Below, in pieces: positions 20,633 through 31,811 of a DNA stretch of 64,000 bases. The notes under the pieces are model-generated. The model did no database searches. It was not told the DNA's origin and was given only the letters and a program-made list of their open reading frames with translations. This stretch comes from Toxonevra muliebris (lineage: Eukaryota; Arthropoda; Insecta; Diptera; Pallopteridae): NCBI GenBank assembly GCA_963691655.1, contig OY829328.1:28105890-28169889 (forward strand). Reading direction: 5' to 3'. A program made the translations under genes and the position numbers. Within the stretch, counting starts at the first letter, position 1. Every line of letters begins with the position of its first letter.

Positions 20633-23300
20633 CTATATTTACATACATATATACATGAAAAATAAATATATTAATGTTTACATAATCTTTTATTTATTTT
20701 TATTTTATAATTAAATCAATTTAAAAAAAAAAATATACACAACAGATTTTGGATTTCCACTTAGCGAAATCAACAAAGTATTCGTTCATTCATTCGAATC
20801 CATAGATATAGCTGATAAATTGAAAGTAATTAAAAGGTGTCAAATGTGCAATTACATGCCTCACCAATTGTTTGTTTGAACAAACCATGAAGTAAAATGA
20901 TATCATTATTGAAATACAAATGTTTTTGAATTGCAGTAACTAAATGTATTCATTGCTGGCTGAATTTTGTGCATCAATAAAATTTGATTGATCCAATTAA
21001 ATGGACAAATTAAATGAAATTAAACTTAAGTTAAATGTGTTTAATTTCATGTATTAAAGCGTTGAAGGGTAAATAGGGGAATTGTTATAATAATTACAAC
21101 TTATTCAAGTACCATCCTTCAATAATCCTTCATGTTTCTTTGCAATTGTATCAGAGATCGATGCCTTTAGGCTACGTGTCCATTACTAAAATTTCAAAAA
21201 ATCCCTTGCGCTAACTAACTAAATATTGCTCGGTTTATTGTATGTCTGTCTATTTTCAATACACTTAAACTCTCAAATGCAATTTAATAATTCACCAGCA
21301 ACAACGGTAACAAGCATTGAATGGAGTAAATGCCGCTGCTGGCCATCATCTCGATGTCGTCGACGATGCTACCCGTTGGTGATAGCATTGTAGTCAAGCA
21401 CCTGCTTAACTAACAACTTGTCGAGGTTAGTGGTAAATAGCAAAATCTCATTGGAAAAACGAAAATCAATTGAAATCACATAATGGCCACAATGGCTTTG
21501 TAATGTTGCAAAATAGTAGCAGTTATAGCGAGCAATAGTAAAGTAAAATGCAAGTATGTAAAGTAAACTCGAAGTGAAACCACAAAACACAACCGCATCT
21601 ATTAAAATCTACGAAACGTAAACGTATTGTATGAATGTTTGTATAGCCTTCTTTGCTACTCCTATACATACGCACATATATACACATACAAACGTATATT
21701 CGCTTATATGTATACTATGCAAACCTGTATGCAAATCACATCTTGTTGAGGTCATGATGAAATCATCATCGATTCTGGTGGCCGCCACAGTGTTCCTAAT
21801 TAATGAATGGATTTGGCGGTGCAAAAGTTACAAAAGTCAACCACAGCAAAGCTTTTCTCAATAGTGTAGTCAGTGTTTCTTAAGCTTTTTAATACAGAAA
21901 TTGCTACATAGAAAAAGTTTAAGAATTTGATTTAAAAGTTTTGCGATACTAGCGATAATTTAATGGGTTTACCACGCCCAGAAGAAGCTCTGGGCCCTCT
22001 AGAAACCCATGGGAAGACTACAGTATTTTAAAAACTGAAATGCGGCCGCTTCAACCAAATCATTTACAATCTTAGTAAAGGATGTGGGCAATTTTTAAAA
22101 AAATTTCGCTAGTTTTTATTTAAGTTTAGGAACTACTGTCTTAGTAGCTGAAACTCTCCAAGTGCTTGAGAAAGTGAGAAAAAAATATATGAGTATTGAA
22201 TGAAAATTGCCATTAGGCAGAAGTTTTTTACTTTGGGTGTATATTTGAAATCTATTGGAGGGGAAGGCGGTATTTTTTATTGTAAGCTTTTCATTTTTCA
22301 AGCATTTTACAATTCTAGCTACTATTTCCTTCATTCAATTTTAGCTATTAATTCAATTTTGAAAGCATTAATTTTAGTAACTTTGTTAGTAATAGATAAA
22401 AGCAACCAAGAGCCACTTCTTCTTTTAATTATACTGCATTTTGCATTAATAGTGCCTAAAGGTTTTTTCATCAACATTCATAATTGTGAAATTTTGACTA
22501 CTTACACTCTAGGGTCAAAGAGAGCAGTAAAAAATCGCACAACATTTAAATTAAAATTAGACACTCTTGGTTATGAATTAAAATAATTAGATAAATACAT
22601 ATATAGTTCTAAAGATAATATTTTTCCAGCATCTTTTTATTATACATAAAGCAAAGAATAGAATATCGAGGAACTGAAATTTTATATTGCGAATTTAGAG
22701 ATTTGTAATCATTTTCCACAAGCTTTTCTCAGCAGAGAAAATTTGTTGCGTTTTAAATTGTGGGGCTTAGGGATAAAGATATTGAAGTTTTAGAAGAATC
22801 GTTTCATTAGATAGTTAAATTTAAGGTTAGTTTTTTTTTGTTAAATTTCTCTAAAGAGAAAAGGGCTGAAACTAATCATATTTACTTATCGAGGTTGACA
22901 TTTAGATAACAATGGAGAAGACTGCGGTTCTAATTTTTAATATCATTCCAACAGTATGCCGCCGTTGTATATACTCCTATTAGTGCTATTTAGTGCTAAT
23001 TAGTCCGCTGGTATTACCCCGGAATAATTTTTTGTAATATTATATTACAGGCAAATTTTAAAACCGGGACCCCTGATTTGATAGTCTAGCACGCCGTGAG
23101 AGATAAGTGAAGTAAACTATGTAAAATGAGTTGTGTCGACGCACTCGTCGTTGATGAGTTCATAAGGGTCTACAACTGCATTACATAGCTCATAGTTGTA
23201 GCATTCAGTGGATCCAAATGGGGCTGTAGGAGCTACTGTCCCTCCCAAAACTTATAAAATTCGATGAATAAACACAAATATTTTGTATTTGCAAGCTTCC
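20633..23300. other. Gene-free stretch
   Basis: No recognisable gene or classified element. A 128-codon open frame at 22200-22586 is hydrophobic and AT-driven, with no motif. A GC-richer patch around 21970-22020 (CCACGCCCAGAAGAAGCTC) and one near 23090-23250 may be decayed repeats. Alternating CATA/TATG sequence near 21660-21720 is a simple repeat. Confidence 0.45.
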
Positions 23301-23309
23301 TTTAGGTAA

Positions 23310-23500
23310 GAATTTTTTTGTTTTTGTATGGCACAACAGCCCATGGAGAGCTTAGACCAAACTTTTCACATGCATTCACGTTGTGTGAGTTATATTTGTA
23401 TAGTTTTATGTTGAATTCGAATGGCGAAAAGAAAAGCTTTTTTAGGCAATTTTTACTCTTAGAGTTTGCCCATTGCCAACCAAGGGGTGGTACATTGTAG
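23310..23500 (-). repeat. Dispersed SINE-like repeat with conserved core, copy 2
   Basis: The plus strand reads GTATGGCACAACAGCCCATG, TAGACC, GTGTGAGTTATATTTGTATA, GTTTTATGTTGAATTCGAAT, then TTTTTTAGGCAATTTTTAC. It is the reverse-oriented counterpart of 19455-19640. Both lack a visible tRNA head, so they are truncated SINEs or a separate family that shares the core. Confidence 0.6.
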
Positions 23501-23569
23501 AAAAATTGAACCCCATAAAGTTTTAATTTACCAATTTTTCTATATAAATTAAAAATATTTATAATGAGC

Positions 23570-23706
23570 TTAATCCAGTAATGCCTAGCGGTGCCATATG
23601 GCACCTTGTCGCTGAGCCGTTCCTGAGCCAGGTTAAACAAAAAATTGTTCTCAAGTTACTTTCTTTATCTATCTACTTTGGTTCCCGCTCGTCCTTAATG
23701 GGTTAA
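23570..23706 (+). mobile_element. piggyBac-like MITE, copy 1
   Basis: A 129-bp unit between TTAA tetranucleotides (23570-23573 and 23703-23706) starts TCCAGTAATGCC and ends TTAATGGG. It contains the palindrome GGTGCCATATGGCACC. About 130 bp match 51142-51275 (shared CTTGTCGCTGAGCCGTTCCT, TTACTTTCTT, TTCCCGCTCGTC). TTAA target sites and a C-rich start fit the piggyBac superfamily. The family name is an inference, since no transposase is present. Confidence 0.6.
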
Positions 23707-23709
23707 AAA

Positions 23710-26335
23710 ATTATTAAAATGCATTAAAAACCCTTTCAGAATCGATTTTGAACATTTGATTTTCTGAAATAAAAAAAAAATTGTGAGCTTTTGAATCTAG
23801 TGGTACAGTCGTAACGAAAAGACATAACGAAAAAATTTGGGGCAGTTTAAGAATAATGTCTCATATATGGATTCTATTTATTTTGCATTTTTGAAATGTC
23901 TGGAGTAGGTTAACGATTTTATTTTTTAGTAATGTAAGGGATACCAGTTTAGCGGAAAGTTGAAATTAAGCGAATGTTTTGCGAATGTTTCACTGGTCTT
24001 TTTCTTTTTCCACTATTTACTGATATCTTACTTATAAGCGCGAAAACTTAGGAAGCTTTGGCTTTTTGAGTCTGACCTATGTTCTGTAGCTCATATCGAC
24101 AGTTTTGAACTGATTCAAGGACTAAAGCTTATTGTAGTAACTTATAGAAATCTCGAATTTGCTATATCTTACAGAATACAAATCATGAAGATGATGAAGT
24201 TACTTATGAAATTCAATTGAAGTCGTGACTTAATCAGTTGACCCAAACCTTTTGTGATATGCATGTAAGCAAATGTGTTATTCATTTATCCGCTTAGAAC
24301 CCTATAGATGTCAATCGACCCAGAACAATCGATTTCAGATTTCATTCCAGTACCAGACCAGTTGAATAATTTTAATAATTTAACTTGCTTCGCATCTATA
24401 TGGTAGTATTGAATCACAAAAAATTATCGTTATCAATTTAAACTTTTCAAACGTTCGTATTTAAAACTAATATTGGTATGGTTGCAAATTACAAGTTCCG
24501 AAAACCTGAAACACCTAATCTATTTTAAAATTAAAGCCTAATGGTTGTTTGATAATTAGCACGACCAAAAGTGAAGAAAATGTGATTTTAACATTCAAAA
24601 CTTTTTTTTTATTTGCAGTTTTTTATCCTATGTTTACAAAATTTCTTAACATTCTTCAAGCAGACGATATTTTGCTACAACAACTAATCAATTAAAGCAT
24701 AACGCTAAACTCCGCGAAGTAATACCATATGGTAATCCCGCGAGGAGATTGGTCGAAGAGGGAGAAGGAGGTTTTAGCCCGTAGGAATCCGACACCACTT
24801 TAGAATCCTGATAATATATAAAAGAAAACCCCATTCATTGAATGTGACTTCAATAAATCTGTGGCGACTCATTTATACACATTTCTTAAGTAAGACCCCT
24901 CAAATCTTTTACAGCTCTGATATCTGCATTCTCTTTTTCAGTTGATTTGATTTTTCATCCCCACTCTATATGCAAAGTCTTTTGCCATAATTCAGGCTGA
25001 ACTTTTCTTGGTTTCCATTCAGTCTGAGATTCTCAGACAGAAGTTGCTGCCATTAGTTACTATCTATGTAAAATTGCCTGATAAATGAAATGCCACTCTC
25101 AAAGATGTGAAGCTGGGCGGAAAACTAATACAGTTTCCATACAAAAAAAAAAACTGTCTATTGTCCATGACCTTTTATTTTCTAAAAATCATTTTTATAA
25201 TTATTGTCCACAAAAATAACCTTAAAAAAAAAAAAACAAATTAAAAGCTATTTATTTTACCTCAAACAAGTTTCAAATGATATCCGCAAAAAACATTAAA
25301 CGCAATCTGACACAGAGTAACAGGGGAAATGTCGAAAACTGTTCAGAAAACTAAGTAAAATAGCAATAATACCCATAATAATGACATGACAAAAATAATA
25401 ACAATACCACAAAACTAACAACCACTAACATCAGCAACAACAAAATATAAAAACAAGAAAACTACAAAAATAGAAAAACAAAAACTGGAAGTGAAATAAC
25501 AAACATTGTTTTCCTTTGACATAACTCATTAACCATAAGAGAAATGATGACGAAAAAATAAAACATAGAACAAAAACAAAAAAACAGAAACAAGAACAAG
25601 AACAACAAAAACGCACATTGAAGATGTAGAAGAAAATAAGTAAAATAATGCTGAAGAGCAATGAACGTCGTCACGCAAATGCTGATGGCAGAATTATTTG
25701 GAGAAAGAGGATGAATTCTACTTCGTAAGGAAAAGTTTGTGGAAGTAGTAGAAGAATCTGCAGTAGAGCTGTGTACTTCATACTGTACACTGGCAGCTGC
25801 TGCTCAATTCTCAACTTATGCAACAACAATACTTGATGCTCGTACAATGCATTTACCACAAGTCAGGAATTCAGAGACCTCTTAACTACTACAAATAGAA
25901 CAAAAAAACTGAAGCTACAACAACAACACCATTTATAGAAGAATAAGACATATTTATGTATGTATTTTCTAGACACTGCTGCTGCTATTGGTGTACTACC
26001 AACTATGAAGAAGATGATTTGAAATATAGAAGTTGACAACTTGAATATCACGTTCCATGTGGATAATATTGTTAGCTGAAGTTATATTTACATGTAGGTG
26101 CCCATACAAACATACAAAAGCACATCCCAGTTGAACATAGGATGATCGTAGGAGTAATCATCGAGCGCTCCAAAGCGAGCAATGGATTACACCCTATTGT
26201 TCCAGAGCTCTTGCATTTTGTACTCCTTTTACATGTTTTAGCCTCCAAAAAGAGTAATAAAGAAGGACACGATTACTTGCATCTCATTGAAAAACAAAAC
26301 TCCGAAATAGTTGCTGTGTAGTAGTAGTGTGTAGT
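23710..26335. other. Gene-free stretch with CAA-rich low complexity
   Basis: No gene was recognised. The section 25360-25640 is dominated by AACAAC/AAAACAA words and yields spurious phenylalanine-rich frames on the minus strand. The patch at 24705-24800 (CCGCGAGGAGATTGGTCG, TTTAGCCCGTAGGAATCC) is GC-richer and resembles a retroelement non-coding remnant, but I cannot classify it. Confidence 0.45.
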
Positions 26336-26340
26336 GTTCA

Positions 26341-27058
26341 TTCGAAGAAAATATTCATAAATAATTTTTATCAAACTGATTTTTAAAGACAATAAATTAA
26401 ATCGATGATACATTTGATGAACCCTATCAGATTAAGGACAAACGTAGATAAAACTTAAAACTTTAGGAAAAATTTTCCGATTTTTTTAATCTTAACCTCA
26501 AAAATATGGCCAAAAGCGACAAAAAAAAATTCACTGAATAATCAAATTAAATTTTTTAATGATAACGAACCCGGATGAGGTTGGCTTATAATCCCTAAAT
26601 TCGTGAAGTCACAGCATTGAAAGAGATCTTTCGAGTCGTGGTGCTCTGAGCAATAATGGGTTAAAAAATTAATTACATTTTAAGATTTTCTCCTAAAACT
26701 GCTAATAAGATACAGTTTTTGCGAAATGATTTTTCACGTTGAACACGAATCTGAGGTAAAAAACTTTCTATCACGTCACGTTTTAGGAAAAAATGGGGTT
26801 AAGCAAGTCTAATTTTCAAGGATCCGATAATTTTTTCTATTTTTTATTAATTTTTAAACTTTTCAAACTGATTCAGGGCGAAACTTTAAACCAAAAACAG
26901 TTACTGACCTAGAAAAACTATGAATGCAGGAGGGCTCAGTATCACCTTCTCTTTTTGAATCCGTAGTCAAACCTCATGTCGAAGAAAACAAATCGGATTT
27001 GATCGCATAGTGTAACTAAGATTTCAAATTTATTTTTTATATTTGACTTTTTAGAAAA
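26341..27058 (+). repeat. Large dispersed repeat, copy 2
   Basis: This is the inverted partner of 14795-15642, about 11 kb away. The match starts at TTCGAAGAAA and ends near TTTGACTTTTTAGAAAAAA. Immediately downstream, near 27158-27210, is a G- and C-tract-rich sequence (CGGGGGGAATGGGGAG, CCGCTCCCCTAAATACGGCC) that resembles the hAT-like end at 958-1057. Confidence 0.7.
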
Positions 27059-28039
27059 AAAACCGATGGAAGTAAAAAATATCGTTAAATAGATTTTATT
27101 TTGACTTGTTCCCCATCCATTGGCAATTAATCTCAAAAATTAAAATAAAGTTTCCACATTTCGGGGGGAATGGGGAGTTGGAACCCCCAAAACCGCTCCC
27201 CTAAATACGGCCTTGTGAGAAACTTTAGATAAAATATTAAACTGTATTGTGCTGTTCATACGGGCGCAAGCATAACGCCTGTCTGAAAGAGAGAGGTAGA
27301 AAAAATAGTTAGATAGAAAAATACAGGCGAATTTCTACGTCTTTCTTACCACTTACTTTTTCTATTTCTCTCTTTTAGAGAGCCACTATGGCTATAAGTA
27401 ACTTCAACTTTTCGAGGCTCGCTAAAATATATATTACCATCCATAAAATCTAAGCAAAAGTTGGAACAGTTTTTGACCTACCTAGTTCTAAAGAATTAAC
27501 TAGTCAAAAAAGAGTGAGATACCAAATACAAATTAGAAAGACTCAATCAGGTTGTCTTTGTTTATCATTATTTTTAAGAACAGCCCATATAAAATTTTGA
27601 AATTATGTTAGTGAAAGACAAAAATGTTGCTACTGTATTGGAGTTTCTTGTTTATGGCTTCTTTTGGAGTAATGAAATCATTGCTCTTTTAGGAGTACTC
27701 ACTATTTGGGCAACTGGGATATTCAGAAGTATACATACATATATCCGCGGTGAATGAAATGTGCTATTGTATTTGTATAATAATGAAAGTTAAGAATATA
27801 CTCGTAATATACGAGTAAGATATTTAAAAAAATTTTACAAAACTATGTAAAATATTGTCGTTTTGTTAAGCTAAAGCAGATAAGGAAGAGAAACTCCACT
27901 ATTTATAAATCACAATCGAAATATGTAAAAGCCGTCGGAAATGAGGTTAATTGCTTTCGTCGGTTATAACAAAGGATTTCACGTATATGAGAATAGAAAA
28001 CGATCTTATTATTTGATTTATATTACTCTTTAATAAAAT

Positions 28040-28278
28040 CTGTGGTCACAAGGCATAACAGCAGTGTGTTTTTTGAATTTTACAGGAGAGCACTTCAAAG
28101 ATTCAAATGTTAATAGTAATCAAGTTGAGTTGCGTTATTTTTCCTTTAATATCTCGTAAACCACTGAACTGATATTCATAAAATTTTAACACAATATGAA
28201 ATCGGGTATGATTTCAATTATGATAATAACTCGAATTTGACAAAACTTGAGTTGTGTTGTTATGGCTTGTGACCACAG
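28040..28278. repeat. 239-bp MITE with 20-bp inverted ends
   Basis: CTGTGGTCACAAGGCATAAC at 28040-28059 is inverted at the right as GTTATGGCTTGTGACCACAG, with one mismatch. The interior ATTCATAAAATTTTAACACA followed by ATATGAA resembles the interior of the repeats at 8770-9000 and 50552-50779, suggesting a diverged member of one family. Confidence 0.6.
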
Positions 28279-28379
28279 AAATAATACAGGTGTGAGAGGT
28301 TTTAGATGTTTGAAAAAAGCTGTGATTTCATATCTTTCACGATTTCGAGAAATCTAAATCCAAAAGTGCAATAAACCGA

Positions 28380-28625
28380 TTTCGACTATTTTCTACCGTC
28401 AATAAAATATAGGAATAATACAGAAAAATGGGGTCTTCAGGGGCTATAAAGAAATTTGTTTATCTTAACAGAAAAGAATTTAATGTCTGGAGCAAAGATG
28501 TTAAGCACAAAGAGACAAATAATTTTTGTGTAAGTATTTTTCTTCCATTCCCTACCCTTCCCCTTGAAAATTGGGTTTTATACCCCCTTTTTCGATAAAA
28601 AAACGTTGAGAAAATCATTATATTG
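28380..28625 (+). repeat. Dispersed repeat shared with 42920-43190
   Basis: The shared landmarks with the 42.9-kb copy, in the same order and orientation, are CAGGGGCTAT, AAGAATTTAATGTC, AAATAATTTTTGTGTA, CTACCCTTCC and CGTTGAGAAAA. It is non-coding and the class is unknown. It ends where the pogo-like fragment begins. Confidence 0.6.
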
Positions 28626-28900
28626 TTTTTGGAGAATTCTGTGGCAGAAATAAGAACATCAGTCAGGCATTGCGAAACTCTTTCGCTTACAGTGGGATTC
28701 CTTTCAAAACTCCTTCGTATCAATATCGTCCTGGTGTACCATTCTTAAAATTACTTGGGCAATTCAGCTCCTTCATTAAGTTACCAACACAACCTACTAA
28801 GTTTTATTTATTGGGAAGCCTATCTCGGCCAAATGATAAACCCATTTTACAACTACACTTTCTTCATCAGTCGAAGCACGGAATTACCAAAGTTGGGATA
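28625..28900 (-). pseudogene. pogo/Tigger-like transposase N-terminal fragment (Tc5-type HTH)
   Basis: On the minus strand the frame reads FRASTDEESVVVKWVYHLAE, then IGFPINKT. Further on it reads MKELNCPSNFKNG, a GRY-YEG stretch, then SFERNPTVSERVSQCLTDVL and ISATE. This follows the CENP-B/Tc5-type HTH order (L-EEE--LV-WI--MA--GFP, F----G--W--GFL-RHP-LS-R, LT--RA--T-E). Stops and a frameshift near 28700 break it, and no DDE domain follows. Family knowledge: this domain binds transposon ends. It is a dead fragment. Confidence 0.6.
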
Positions 28901-28949
28901 TATTGTGAATCCATTTCCGTGCTATGTGATTCTGCTAGAGTCAATTAGA

Positions 28950-29590
28950 AATATAAATTTAAATTAAAATGCATTTACTTATTCATTTTATTTCAAATGT
29001 TGAAGTTATATATTTGTAAATTTAATAAAATTCCAAAATATATGAGTGATTTAGAAATGAGACATTCTATAATTTTTTATATAATTTAAACTATGTTTGT
29101 CAACTTTACAACTAAAAAATAACGCTTATGGTTGTTAATATGATATGACGGAATTAGATCCCAAGTATATTTATGGCTACGCACGCAATTAGATTCACGT
29201 GCAAAAGTAAATGCAGCTAATTCCATGCCATTACTAATGCAGATTTTAGCTTCTTTTACGCTTTAAATTATATTTAAATATACAGAAATTGAAAATTGAC
29301 ATCAAATCTGGTCGAACTAGTAAAATAAAAATGGGTTATCGAAATTATGATGCTTCATTACGCGAAACAATAAAATGAGCGCACTTTATAATGATTTTTG
29401 ATAAACTGATTTAAGTAGTGTCAATACAGAAACATAATATTTTAAGTATTTTAAGCAACCTCAAATAAAAATATTTTGGGAAAATATACGTAATTTCTTA
29501 TTTTTCTTCTTTTAGTAAAATAGCACGAAATTACCCACTATCACGGAACTAGCTGCACTTACCTTATATTAAACAAATTTTTTTATTTAA
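28950..29590. other. Gene-free AT-rich stretch
   Basis: No gene, repeat pair or element end was recognised here. Confidence 0.45.
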
Positions 29591-29599
29591 ATTTTTATC

Positions 29600-30310
29600 T
29601 TGGGAACCGAGGTTTATGTTACATCCATGATACTTTTGGTAAATATTTCTATTCCTAGACCTAGTTGTTGGGGACTTGACACAGACCACTTAATTGTATA
29701 ATATCAGACTTAAATAGTGCCCAGTTAGTTGGCCCTTCCACAATTATATATTTTTTGCGCTAGCAAGTGATCTGAGTTCATTAATTGCAACAGGATGTGA
29801 GATATATTGAGGTTCATTGGAAAGTATTAGATCAATTGTAGAGGGCGTTGAATTTGAAGCTTTAGGTATTTATGTAGAGCTGTTCATATGAATTATAGTG
29901 TACGAAAGCAGCGAAACTGTATCGTTTAGTACATTATCGACTATTAAAGTCTCCGCATAAAGTAACTCTATCACACAGTCTAAGAAGTTTTTTGAGGTAT
30001 TTTTTTAAACAATCGATGCATTTTATTATTTTACTTCTGGGGAAGTAAACCGCGAATATATCCATTGTGGAAGAGCAATCAGACGTAAGTCGTGTTCCTA
30101 TATTCTCAATTAGTTCATGGTGTGAACTGTGAAATTACGTATTGCCTTTCCGACGAAGTTAGTAATTTCACCACCGCTTTATTCTGATCGATCACGTTTA
30201 ACTCAGTAATAGTTTAGATGAGAAAATTTTGCAGTAATCGTTAACTAGGTTTCAGTGAAAAAACATAAATCAATATTATTGACAATTAAGAATTCGAAAA
30301 GTCCTTCGGT
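29600..30310 (-). pseudogene. Jockey-like non-LTR endonuclease domain, decayed
   Basis: Minus-strand frames give FLIVNNIDLCFFTET, then GGEITNFVGKAIRN, then further broken blocks, and PKASNSTPSTIDLILSNEPQ with ISHPVAINELRSLA. These follow the jockey-clade AP-endonuclease order (I-LISET-L, RGGVAI-V---I, STIDLVLTN, I--P-----L-SDH-PV). The E of FTET corresponds to a catalytic residue, and the SDH near the end is degraded. Several stops are present. No RT follows on the minus strand below 29600, so it is 3'-deleted. Confidence 0.7.
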
Positions 30311-30339
30311 TTTCAATTAATTTTCGTCATAGATGGGCA

Positions 30340-30490
30340 CTTTGCAATTCAGTAAAAATTTATTTCTACTGCAATTTTTTTCAGTAATCAGCAAAAATTT
30401 AAAAACTAAATGCAATTACCAATAAAATTTTACTGGTAATGCAAATTAAATTTCATTATCAGTAAAAATTTACTGATAACTACTATTAGT
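30340..30490. repeat. Short palindromic repeat cluster, probable MITE
   Basis: The motif CAGTAAAAATTT or its complement AAATTTTACTG occurs several times in about 150 bases, in both orientations (for example 30350, 30433 and 30460). This gives nested potential hairpins. Flanking motifs GGGCACTTTGC and AGTAATGCAC suggest inverted ends, but the boundaries are uncertain. Confidence 0.45.
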
Positions 30491-30494
30491 AATG

Positions 30495-31800
30495 CACTTA
30501 ATATATATTAAGGTTTCTGGTGATATATGCCAAACATTTTCATTAAGATTATTCCAATCACACACATTATTTCACCCAATTAATACGTCATCAAGACCGC
30601 AACTCAAGTTAACAACCAGTAGCTTTTCTATAAGATACTCGCGTAAAAAAACTTTAAATTATATTTTGACAACTTGCCATAAGCGGCAACAACAGCAGCA
30701 AAAGTATTATGTTTGTGTGTAGGTATAACATAACAATAATTTGTTGTTGTCAACATTCGTAGAATTGGTATATAGCTACGAATTGTCATTGCCATTGCCA
30801 TTGCCAGTTATGATGATGTTACTAAAGTAGCTGTTGTCGCAGTGGCTGCTTACTGTTGCTGGTTGTTGCTCTGTATGTAGTACCTCTATGCTATTGTCAA
30901 TGTAGTCATTGTTTTGCGTAATTCGTTGCAATATTTCATAAATTCAAAAGAACTGTACGAGTCGACTGTGTGTAGTATTTTATAAAGAAGCCATCATTAT
31001 TGCAAGTACTTGTGTAATAATACCGCTGAGAATATCTCTGATTATCCTCGCAATTCGACACATTTTTTTTTTTCGGTGGGTAACTACGCGTACACTTCAT
31101 GTAAGCATCTTTGGCGTTGTTTCAATCTTCCGCGAGTTTTGAGTAATGATTGAAATTTTATGGTCCATCTGGGTTCATTAACTTTACGTTTATTCTTTTG
31201 ATTTTCGCTATTGTATTTGTTTTACCCGTGGGTGGTATGCACGTATGTAGTTGATTTAGGTGTATTATAATTGAAATTTTTGTGGTGATACAGTGATTGT
31301 GCGTTTGCGACAGTGCGTTTGACTTTTTATTGAAAGTAAATAATTTTTTATATACTACAAGTTTCTTGCGCAGAAAGTAAGCTTATATACACACTTATAT
31401 CTAAATGCAGAGATATTTATTGAGGAACCCCCTTCCCCTTACATCTGCTCGTAGCTTAAGATTTGCTGAACGAAATGTATTTCACTTTCTAGTATACGGT
31501 CCTCAAACGCCGATTACGACCTTTAGCATATGATTGACTGACTGAGTTGATGATAAGTAAAAGCTGATGATTTCATACGATACACTAGAGGCAATGGCGA
31601 TGCACGACTAGTTAAAACCGGCGAATAAAAGTATATTACTGATTAGAGCCAACCCAACAAACATTAATGGATGATAAAGAGTCCTAGAGCCTAGGCTCTT
31701 AAAGTACTTTTTTTTTGAGAGTTTTTTCTTATGAACGGGGGCAGCTGTTTAGGATTTTTTTTATAGGGCGGTTTTAGAATTCCTATGATGGCTTCCGAAT
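30495..31800. other. Gene-free stretch
   Basis: No coding sequence was recognised. A TGCCAT tandem run lies at about 30788-30808, and CTG/TTG-rich sequence follows. The stretch at 31245-31345 has a leader-like appearance, but no exon could be supported. Motifs near 31530-31660 (CGACTAGTTAAAACCGGCGA) resemble units of the minisatellite at 34262-34470. Confidence 0.4.
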
Positions 31801-31811
31801 ATTCTTTGCTT

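Noticed and set aside
22200..22586. 128-codon plus-strand open frame
   Set aside because: Hydrophobic, AT-driven composition with no motif, no flanking promoter or splice logic and no family resemblance. Treated as chance.
25431..25674. Phe/Cys-rich minus-strand frames resembling membrane proteins
   Set aside because: They arise from CAA/ACAAAAA low-complexity sequence. Two overlapping frames give the same kind of residue string, a sign of composition rather than coding.
31245..31345. Possible 5' leader exon with donor site (GAAAGTAAAT)
   Set aside because: Looks like a fly 5' UTR, but no downstream coding exon or initiator element could be tied to it.
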